Assembly: GCA_031255615.1 (NCBI GenBank)
Contig: JAIRSD010000157.1
Span: 1 to 5,350, forward strand
DNA: 5,350 nt
Direction: 5' to 3'
Origin: Treponema sp.
Lineage (GTDB): Bacteria; Spirochaetota; Spirochaetia; Treponematales; Breznakiellaceae
Position numbers and translations under genes: made by a program
Notes under the pieces: model-generated
Told to the model about the DNA's origin: nothing
Seen by the model: only the letters and a program-made list of their open reading frames with translations
Database searches by the model: none
Shown here: one piece after another, positions 1-5,044 of the stretch
Numbering within the stretch: position 1 is the first letter of the stretch
Layout: each line of letters begins with the position of its first letter

Positions 1-947
1 TTGAAGCGTTTCTTCACAAAGTCGTGGCCCGAGACGTAGGACAGATCGTGGACCGTATCCATGAACTCCAAAAGGCCCGCCGCTTCGTTTTCGATGATTT
101 CCTTTTTCCGCTGCCGCAGGTAGTCCAGGGACAGGGGGGTCTTGGTTTCCCCGCTTTCCAGGACCAGGCGGTTCAGGTTCATCAGGTTGAGGCCGCTGGT
201 GATGGCGGCCACCCGTTCCGGGTTCAGACCCCGGTCCAGGATGAGTTGGGACATGCCTTCTTTGAAGCGGAGAAAACTTGCCCGCAGTTTTTCGCCGGGG
301 AAGGGGACCCCCACCTTGACGGTGGCGGGGGAGCTGACCAGCCGGGGGGAAATATCGGCCAGGTGTTCCGTCAGCAGGATCACGGTGATGTCCCCGATGG
401 TAAGGATGGGATCGTTGGCCCAGCGGCTCAGGGTCACCAGGCAGTAGCGGTCCTCCTCGGTGAGGCGGATGAAATCCCCGGAGGGGACGAAGGACTCCGC
501 GTAGTCCATGATCAGCACCACCCGGCTGGGGCGGCCCTTCTTGGGTATCTTGGCGAAAAAATACTTTTCCAGGTAGAAAAAACTTTTCCGGGGCTCCGCG
601 GAGATGAGGTCCTCCACCGGAGTCTGGGGGTACATGCCCAGGATGATGTTCCGGTAGTCCTGGGCCATGGATTCGCTGCAAAAGGTAAGGCCGCCGGAAT
701 AATCGTAGTAGATGATGTAGTCCCGGTTTCCAAACAAAAATACCGATAGGTAGTCCTGAATCCGGGTGAAGGTGAATTCGTCCTTGTTCATCTCGTGGGG
801 TAAAAAATCCCGAATGTTCCCGTAGAGGATATACAGGTTCGTCGTTTTGGAACGGTACTTGTTGGCGAATTCCTGGGCCCAGCGGGGCAATATTTTGATA
901 AACTCCAGGTCCTGATAGATAAGCTGGTCCATCCCCTCCCTCTTCAT
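1..947 (-). CDS. Ycf46-like AAA family ATPase, N-terminal part (3' end outside window)
   Basis: The frame is open without a stop for 315 codons from ATG 947 to the left edge. It starts MKREGMDQLIYQDLEF. What is visible resembles a degenerate AAA half-domain. LYILYGNIRDF (about residues 38-48) stands where a P-loop would be expected but has no GxxxxGK[ST]. RVVLIMDYAES (about 143-153) resembles a Walker B strand. DITVILLTEHLADISPRL, followed by a VPFPGEKLRASFLRF segment, resembles the sensor-1 region and the start of the lid of AAA proteins. The last visible part (KKEIIENEAAGLLEF, then VSGHDFVKKRF) matches the linker that precedes the catalytic AAA domain in Ycf46/CDC48-like proteins, so a working ATP site probably lies beyond position 1. 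Start choice is open. ATG 947 has only a weak GGGA upstream. ATG 932 has GAGG six bases upstream and may be the true start. Substrate and role are unknown. The family call is by recognition only. Confidence 0.8.
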   Translation of the reverse strand, partial: MKREGMDQLIYQDLEFIKILPRWAQEFANKYRSKTTNLYILYGNIRDFLPHEMNKDEFTFTRIQDYLSVFLFGNRDYIIYYDYSGGLTFCSESMAQDYRNIILGMYPQTPVEDLISAEPRKSFFYLEKYFFAKIPKKGRPSRVVLIMDYAESFVPSGDFIRLTEEDRYCLVTLSRWANDPILTIGDITVILLTEHLADISPRLVSSPATVKVGVPFPGEKLRASFLRFKEGMSQLILDRGLNPERVAAITSGLNLMNLNRLVLESGETKTPLSLDYLRQRKKEIIENEAAGLLEFMDTVHDLSYVSGHDFVKKRF

Positions 948-1187
948 CGCGGCGTCCCGAAGCCGAAGGCCGCCGGCCGCGCCAATCCCAAACCTCGATT
1001 TTTCGGAACGCCCGCCGTAAATTCCTGTTCGCGGCGGGCCCTCACAACCCGCCCCCGCGGGGGGCCTGCATCGGCGCCGCCGGTAAAAGACGGCCCGGGA
1101 TCCCGCGGCAGCGCGCCCTCCCCGCGGAACGAATCCCGCAAAGGGTGCGGCGCCTACAGTCCGCCCCAGGTGTTAGGGCGGGGAGAT
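948..1187. other. Intergenic gap, GC-rich, no gene seen
   Basis: This 240-bp stretch separates the LPP20 stop codon from the AAA gene. The short open frames in it have arginine/proline/glycine-rich, low-complexity products and no recognisable family, so I do not call a gene. It holds several inverted repeats: GCCCGCCG (1010-1017) with CGGCGGGC (1032-1039) around a 14-nt loop, the self-complementary CCCCCGCGGGGG (1052-1063), and the hairpin at 1161-1181. I see no convincing -35/-10 pair for the AAA gene. Confidence 0.6.
1161..1181 (-). terminator. Hairpin just after the LPP20 gene, weak terminator candidate
   Basis: On the minus strand CCGCCC and GGGCGG form a 6-bp stem around a 9-nt loop, starting six bases after the LPP20 stop codon. 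No T-run follows the stem, so it does not fit a standard intrinsic terminator. It may mark or protect the 3' end of the lipoprotein operon mRNA, or may be only a by-product of high GC. Confidence 0.25.
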
Positions 1188-2255
1188 TCATTTTTTTTCG
1201 GACAACAGGGAATCCATGTAGTCCTCCAGGGCGGCGGTCCATTCGCCGGCAATCCGGCGTTCAATGACCCCCAGGGCCCGGTTTTCCGCCTCCGGCACCG
1301 TAAGGTGCCCTTCCCTGCCGGAAATGGTATAGGGCAGCAGCACCGCCCCGGTCCGGCGGTCCAAAAGACCGGCTTCCAGCACATAGCGGACGTACTTGCC
1401 GCCCTGCCCCGGAAGATCCACCGGGGTAAAGCTGAGGGTCCCCTCCAGGACGTACAGGGAAGCGTCCCCCCCGGACTGGAGGCCCTGGGAACCAATCGCC
1501 GCGGCGAAGGCCCCCTTAATCCGGTTGGCCCGGTCGTTTTGCACCCGCGGATCTATGGGGATCCGCCGGGCTATCTCCTCCGCCGTCAGGCGGAAACTGT
1601 CCCCCGCCGCCAGATCCTGGGGGCTTAGACCGGGCCCTCCCAGGACGGAAAGGATATTGGCGATGATCCGGTTCCCGTCGGCGATCCCGGCGGCCGCATG
1701 ATACCGGGCGTAGCCGGGGAGGGAATATTTTTCCTCCTCATCCATGGCGGTAAGGGTCTCGATGAAGTCCCGGTTGGCCTTGGCCAGTTCGGCATAGAGA
1801 GCGGCGGCCCTGTTTTTTTCCATGACCGCCGCCGCGTAGTGGGTCCCCCGGTCGTCGTACCAGTAGTCCCGAATCTCCGCGCCGATCAGGGTGTCCATTT
1901 CCACGGAGGTCTTTATCGCGTTGGTTACCTCGGTGTTGCGGATATAGGCGGCAACCATGTCCCGCTCCAGGGCCTCCTGATAGCCCACCATGGACTGCCG
2001 GTCAACCTGAATCGTCTGCCCGAAGATGCCGGCCAGGTTGGCAAAGGCCTCCCTTTCCGCGACAGCCCTGCTGGAACCGTAGCCCACGGCGGCTATATAA
2101 CGAAGCCGTCCGTAAACCTGATCCACCCCGCTTACCCAGGCGGGTTCCGTCCGGGCGGGGGGGGCTGCATCCTCCCGGACCCGGGCCCCTCCTGCGCATC
2201 CGGCATAGGACAGAAGCGCCAGGGCGGCAAGCGCCAATCTTGCTATTTTAAACAT
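1188..2255 (-). CDS. LPP20-family lipoprotein
   Basis: The 355-residue product is a predicted lipoprotein. A basic start (MFKIAR) is followed by a hydrophobic stretch and a lipobox-like LLSYAGC, with Cys20 as the lipidated residue. A short linker leads to PAWV (38-41), then YIAAVGYGSSRAVAEREAF (53-71), the classic LPP20 pattern of a 'Y.AVG.G' strand and an alanine-rich helix. A strand-like RDYWYDDRGTHYAAAVMEK follows at about 129-147. The C-terminal part (about 267-345) looks like a separate beta-rich domain (YVLEGTLSF, VRYVLEAGLLDRRTGAVLL) ending in a helix with EAENRALGVIERRI. ATG 2255 is the right start because GGAGG lies four bases upstream and a later start would remove the signal peptide. 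The first 13 bases overlap the end of the COG3014 gene, which suggests translational coupling. The family was first described from a Helicobacter pylori surface lipoprotein and its biochemical role is not established. Its operon partners point to an envelope role. Confidence 0.88.
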   Translation of the reverse strand: MFKIARLALAALALLSYAGCAGGARVREDAAPPARTEPAWVSGVDQVYGRLRYIAAVGYGSSRAVAEREAFANLAGIFGQTIQVDRQSMVGYQEALERDMVAAYIRNTEVTNAIKTSVEMDTLIGAEIRDYWYDDRGTHYAAAVMEKNRAAALYAELAKANRDFIETLTAMDEEEKYSLPGYARYHAAAGIADGNRIIANILSVLGGPGLSPQDLAAGDSFRLTAEEIARRIPIDPRVQNDRANRIKGAFAAAIGSQGLQSGGDASLYVLEGTLSFTPVDLPGQGGKYVRYVLEAGLLDRRTGAVLLPYTISGREGHLTVPEAENRALGVIERRIAGEWTAALEDYMDSLLSEKK

Positions 2256-3541
2256 ACGGCCTCCGTCAAATTCAGCCGGTTTTCCAGAACCGGAACGTCC
2301 TCATACCGGAAGGCGCCGACCGCCTTTCCCGAGGAATTGTAATAAACCACATTAAAGGAATACCTGCCGGGACTGAGGTTTATCCCGCCCACGTAGGCAT
2401 GGGAGGGAAAGTACCGGGAAATCCTCAGATCCGCCTGTTCGCTCATCTCCGCGTAAAGCTGGGAGGATAAACTTAACAGGCCGAAAAGCGCGGAGCCCCC
2501 TCCCTCCGTTTCTTCCGCCAGGGAATCGAAGACCGCGGAACTCATCCCCTTCAGGGAAGCCCGGATGATGGTTTTCAGGTAGATAAAATTTTCCCGCGCC
2601 TTGTAGGTCTCCCCGGCTATCGCGCCAATATCCTCCAGCAGTTCAAGGGGAAAACGCCGCCCGTCGTCAAAGACGGCCTCGACCCGGCTTATCCGGGAAG
2701 GGCGGTACTCCAGTTCCGGCAGGGATATTTTGACATAATGCCCCTCCCCTATGGGCAGCCGGAAGGTGTTCTCCCTTTTCACCGGGGACAAGCCCGCAAA
2801 GGCAAGTAGGTTAAGCCGGGCCATGCCGGGGGGAATATTCAGTTCCCCATCCAGGGATCCGGGCAGGGGATGGGGGTACAGTTTCGGCGCGTTGGCAAAG
2901 GCAAGGCGCAGGTAGTCCCCGTCAATCCGGGCGTCGTCGGCGTAGCCGGCCCCCCGGTAAAAGAGCATCCCCAGATACCGGGCCAGGGCGGAGTCGTTAA
3001 AGGCGGAGGGGGCCTCCGCGTTGGGAGGAATCGGCAGAGACTCCTCCATGGCCCTTTTCTGCAAGGCCGATATGGCCACCCCGTACTTATCCGCCAGGCC
3101 GCGGATCTTGTTGTTCATCCGCCGAATCTCCACCAGGGCCTCTTCCATGTCCCCCCGGTGGTAGTAGTTCAGCGCGTTGAAACTGTTCGTATAAATATCC
3201 TCGTAATCCTCTCCGCCGTAATCACGGGTGTTGTCGTTGATGAGGTAGCTGGCGGTTTCCTGGATAATGCTCTTGGTAAAGGCCGCCTCTATGGCCCGCT
3301 CCCCCTCCTCCAGCAGGCCGGAGGATTCCTCGTAGAACCCCGCGTAATGGGTCAACATGCCCTTATCCAGGTAGTAAAGCACCGCGTCCCCCCTGCCGTA
3401 GAGTTTACGGCGGCTCTTTTCCAGGAATTCGACGGATTTTTCATAGCCCCGATCTTCCAGGACATCGTTCAGCTCGTGAAAGGACGCGGAGGCGCAGGAA
3501 ACAAGCACCGAAACGGCCAGTACCGGCAGGAGAAATTTCAT
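2243..3541 (-). CDS. COG3014-type lipoprotein with helical (TPR-like) N-terminal half
   Basis: The 432-residue product starts with a short signal peptide and lipobox (VLVSC, Cys16). Residues 27-165 are helical and TPR-like and carry the family's characteristic runs: VLYYLDKGMLTHYAGFYEES (54-73), ERAIEAAFTKSI (81-92), GGEDYEDIYTNSFNALNYY (109-127) and ALVEIRRMNNKI (135-146). A less conserved middle part follows. The C-terminal part has RISRYFPSHAYVGG (373-386) and LSPGRYSFNVVYYNSSG (389-405), which read as a compact beta domain. ATG 3541 is fixed by a TAG two codons upstream in frame, and the Shine-Dalgarno match is weak (GGATGG). The gene lies 34 bases after the LpoB-like gene and overlaps the LPP20 gene. 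I recognise COG3014 proteins as uncharacterised partners of LpoB and LPP20 in other bacteria. No enzymatic motif is visible. A scaffold or adaptor role at the outer membrane is inference. Confidence 0.85.
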   Translation of the reverse strand: MKFLLPVLAVSVLVSCASASFHELNDVLEDRGYEKSVEFLEKSRRKLYGRGDAVLYYLDKGMLTHYAGFYEESSGLLEEGERAIEAAFTKSIIQETASYLINDNTRDYGGEDYEDIYTNSFNALNYYHRGDMEEALVEIRRMNNKIRGLADKYGVAISALQKRAMEESLPIPPNAEAPSAFNDSALARYLGMLFYRGAGYADDARIDGDYLRLAFANAPKLYPHPLPGSLDGELNIPPGMARLNLLAFAGLSPVKRENTFRLPIGEGHYVKISLPELEYRPSRISRVEAVFDDGRRFPLELLEDIGAIAGETYKARENFIYLKTIIRASLKGMSSAVFDSLAEETEGGGSALFGLLSLSSQLYAEMSEQADLRISRYFPSHAYVGGINLSPGRYSFNVVYYNSSGKAVGAFRYEDVPVLENRLNLTEAVCLK

Positions 3542-3575
3542 AGACTAAACCATCCGGCCAGGATCGCCGGTCCGG

Positions 3576-4214
3576 CTAGAACCGCGCGCCGGAAATCTTT
3601 ATGACCTTCTTGATTTCCCTGTTCTGACCCATCCACAGCCGGATAGTGCTTTCAAGGTCGGTAAGCTCCGCGGTAACATAGTAGGTCCGGGTCCGGGTGT
3701 TCCCGCTCTGATCCACAATGGTCTTAACCGCCCCCGTCAAGAGGAAATCCGCCCCCGTCTCGTTCGCCAGCCTTTTGGCGGTCTCCTCGCTGGCGTTGCT
3801 CTGCTGATCCAGCCGCTCCCGCCGCAGGGCCTCCCGGGTAGCTCCGCCCGCCGCAAAATCCGCCTTCCCCGAATTGAAGATCGCTATCTCCATGGTGTCG
3901 GCGATGATGCTGGTATCAATATGCTCGTCGCTTTCGTTTCGGAAGGGCCCCACCAGGAACACCGGGCTCCTGCCCAGCTTGCCGCTTTCCTGCGCCACCC
4001 GCGGGGCGTCCAGGCAGGCCTCAATCAGACTATCGCAGACAATCCGCACATCCGTATCGTTCCAGTAGCCGCTCAAATCGGTAACCGTCTCCGAATCGAC
4101 CCGCTTTACCGAGGTAGACCCGCAGGCAAAAAGGGAAATGCAGCAGGCGGCAAGGAGCCATATCCCAACATTGCGGCGCGTACCCCGGTTCCTCCGGGCC
4201 CCGATTTTTTTCAT
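3576..4214 (-). CDS. LpoB-like lipoprotein (penicillin-binding protein activator family)
   Basis: The 212-residue product has an unusually long basic n-region (MKKIGARRNRGTRRNVG), a hydrophobic core and a lipobox-like SLFAC, with Cys31 as lipid site. Family landmarks follow: DLSGYWNDTD (46-55), PVFLVGPFRNESDEHIDT (84-101), a helix with ASEETAKRLA (141-150), ETGADFLLTGAV (152-163), then strands with YYVTAELTDLES and IRLWMGQNREIKKVIK. In E. coli LpoB is an outer-membrane lipoprotein that activates PBP1b. The long disordered Pro/Gln-rich linker of enterobacterial LpoB is missing, so reach across the periplasm and partner may differ. ATG 4214 is chosen because it gives MKK and a signal peptide and has GGAGG upstream, although spacing is long (11 nt). 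In-frame ATG 4232 and TTG 4244 are possible, but TTG lies within the candidate -10 box. First gene of the lipoprotein operon. Confidence 0.85.
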   Translation of the reverse strand: MKKIGARRNRGTRRNVGIWLLAACCISLFACGSTSVKRVDSETVTDLSGYWNDTDVRIVCDSLIEACLDAPRVAQESGKLGRSPVFLVGPFRNESDEHIDTSIIADTMEIAIFNSGKADFAAGGATREALRRERLDQQSNASEETAKRLANETGADFLLTGAVKTIVDQSGNTRTRTYYVTAELTDLESTIRLWMGQNREIKKVIKISGARF

Positions 4215-4242
4215 AATACCATCAGCCTCCATCTCTCCATCC

Positions 4243-4271
4243 AATATAACAGAACCGGGAATATCTTGAAA
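4243..4271 (-). promoter_or_regulatory. Candidate sigma70-type promoter of the lipoprotein operon
   Basis: On the minus strand TTTCAA (4271-4266) and TATATT (4248-4243) are separated by 17 bases. The -10 box matches the consensus at five of six positions and the -35 box is poor. This would place transcription start near 4236 and give a leader of roughly 20 nt before ATG 4214. It is one of the few AT-rich spots in an otherwise GC-rich intergenic region. No operator is evident. Confidence 0.45.
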
Positions 4272-4299
4272 GGTTTCGCGGCATTCCGCCGGAATCTTT

Positions 4300-4493
4300 T
4301 GCGCCCCGGCGCGGGGGCGGCCGGAAAAGGCCGGGTATGCGGCGCTTCCCGGTATGGAATATGCCGCATGTGGGTTGGGCGCATCCCCGCCTGCGGCGGG
4401 GACCGGGCTATCCAGGGCTGCGGCTTCGCCTCCGGCCCCGGCGCTTCGCGCCGTGGCTGCTCCGCACCCTTCCTATCCCTTGCGCGGGCGCAA
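4300..4493. repeat. Palindrome-rich flank of the 186-bp array
   Basis: No gene is seen here. Several inverted repeats follow one another: CGGCC/GGCCG (4318-4333, 6-nt loop), ATGCGGC/GCCGCAT (4337-4369, 19-nt loop), CCCCGCC-tgc-GGCGGGG (4385-4401), CGGCGC-ttc-GCGCCG (4439-4453) and TTGCGC-gg-GCGCAA (4480-4493). Two have 3-nt loops like the stems inside the array. The sequence GCGCCGTGGCTG (4448-4459) recurs exactly at 4986-4997 on the other side of the array. Confidence 0.6.
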
Positions 4494-4522
4494 AACGGCA
4501 TCCCTGCCGTCTTGCGCCTTTC

Positions 4523-4551
4523 GGAGTTGGTGCGCGGAGCGCACCAACTCC
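4523..4551. repeat. Type A long hairpin, copy 1
   Basis: GGAGTTGGTGCGC (4523-4535) pairs perfectly with GCGCACCAACTCC (4539-4551) around the loop GGA, giving a 13-bp stem with a 3-nt loop. It is flanked by CTTGCGCCTTTC on the left and AAGRTAT on the right in all copies. Confidence 0.9.
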
Positions 4552-4612
4552 AAGGTATAGTTACAGCCGGCATCCTGCCGGCCGAAAGCAATGGCATCCT
4601 GCCATTTGTGGG

Positions 4613-4643
4613 CCTGGGGTTTTCGCCATGCGAAAACCCCAGG
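4613..4643. repeat. Type B long hairpin, copy 1
   Basis: CCTGGGGTTTTCGC (4613-4626) pairs perfectly with GCGAAAACCCCAGG (4630-4643) around the loop CAT, a 14-bp stem. Two of its base pairs differ from copy 2 on both arms. Confidence 0.9.
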
Positions 4644-4708
4644 GAATAGAAACAGCCGGCATCCATGCCGGCCGAAAGCAACGGCATCCCTGCCGTCTTG
4701 CGCCTTTC

Positions 4709-4737
4709 GGAGTTGGTGCGCGGAGCGCACCCACTCC
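4709..4737. repeat. Type A long hairpin, copy 2, with one mismatch
   Basis: This is the same stem as at 4523, exactly 186 bases later. The right arm reads GCGCACCCACTCC, so one T-A pair becomes a T-C mismatch and pairing is slightly weakened. The loop is again GGA. Confidence 0.9.
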
Positions 4738-4798
4738 AAGATATCGTTACAGCCGGCATCCTGCCGGCCGAAAGCAGTGGCATCCTGCCATTTTTGGG

Positions 4799-4829
4799 CC
4801 CAGGGTTTTCGCCATGCGAAAACCCTGGG
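4799..4829. repeat. Type B long hairpin, copy 2, with compensatory changes
   Basis: CCCAGGGTTTTCGC (4799-4812) pairs perfectly with GCGAAAACCCTGGG (4816-4829) around CAT. Relative to copy 1, a T-A pair has become C-G and a G-C pair has become A-T, so the stem stays fully paired despite four substitutions. Confidence 0.9.
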
Positions 4830-4894
4830 AACTAGAAACAGCCGGCATCCCTGCCGGCCGAAAGCAACGGCATCCCTGCCGTCTTGCGCCTTTC

Positions 4895-4923
4895 GGAGTT
4901 GGTGCGCGGAGCGCACCAACTCC
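4895..4923. repeat. Type A long hairpin, copy 3
   Basis: A perfect 13-bp stem identical to copy 1, with loop GGA, lying in the partial third unit. The array ends 52 bases later, before a type B hairpin would have begun. Confidence 0.9.
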
Positions 4924-4975
4924 AAGATATCGTTACAGCCGGCATCCTGCCGACCGAAAGCAATGGCATCCTGCC

Positions 4976-5044
4976 GGCAGGGCCTGCGCCGTGGCTGTTC
5001 CCCGCCCGCGGGCGCGGGGCGGCATGAGGGGACGGCTGCCCGGT
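4976..5044. other. Short GC-rich segment between the array and the glycosyltransferase stop codon
   Basis: This carries GCGCCGTGGCTG (4986-4997), an exact match to 4448-4459 on the far side of the array, and an imperfect palindrome CCCCGC...GCGGGG (about 5001-5020). On the minus strand it is the immediate 3' region of the glycosyltransferase gene, but no stem followed by a T-run is present. Confidence 0.5.

Larger units (their letters stand above)
4494..4975. repeat. 186-bp tandem higher-order palindromic repeat array, 2.6 copies
   Basis: Unit 1 spans 4494-4679, unit 2 spans 4680-4865 and partial unit 3 spans 4866-4975. By hand alignment units 1 and 2 differ at about 12 of 186 positions with no indels. 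Unit 3 differs from unit 2 at three of 110. Each full unit contains, in order: a small hairpin (ACGGCA/TGCCGT), a 13-bp long hairpin (type A), a module of two small hairpins (GCCGGCA/TGCCGGC and ATGGCA/TGCCAT), a 14-bp long hairpin (type B), and a GCCGGCA/TGCCGGC hairpin that joins the first hairpin of the next unit. Four GGCATCC-type cores occur per unit, 11 in the array. No transposase, target-site duplication or CRISPR layout is visible. It resembles REP/BIME-type intergenic repeats, but I do not recognise a named family. Frames through it stay open because 186 is divisible by three. Confidence 0.9.

Noticed and set aside
24..749. Plus-strand open frame of 241 codons
   Set aside because: It lies antisense to the AAA-like gene, whose product has recognisable family motifs. 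The plus product is low-complexity and Gly/Val/Gln-rich with no known motif.
1010..1039. 8-bp stem (GCCCGCCG/CGGCGGGC) as an intrinsic terminator
   Set aside because: The loop is 14 nt and no T-run follows on either strand. In such GC-rich sequence an 8-bp inverted repeat is weak evidence.
1698..2342. Plus-strand open frame of 214 codons
   Set aside because: It is antisense to the LPP20 and COG3014 genes. It is explained by GC-rich third positions of the minus-strand genes and has no recognisable domain.
2870..3604. Plus-strand open frame of 244 codons
   Set aside because: It is antisense to the COG3014 gene, which has clear family motifs and a lipoprotein signal.
3921..4649. Plus-strand open frame of 242 codons
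   Set aside because: It runs antisense through the LpoB-like gene and into the palindromic repeats. It has no motif and its composition follows the repeat DNA.
4211..4783. Minus-strand open frame of 190 codons ending at the LpoB-like start
   Set aside because: Most of it is translated hairpin repeat, and its end overlaps the candidate promoter and the true start region.
4494..4975. CRISPR array
   Set aside because: The period is 186 bp and whole units are near identical, with no variable spacers of 25-40 bases and no short constant repeat. No cas gene is present.
4494..4975. Insertion sequence or MITE
   Set aside because: No transposase gene, no single pair of terminal inverted repeats bounding the array and no clear target-site duplication can be seen, so only a repeat array is called.
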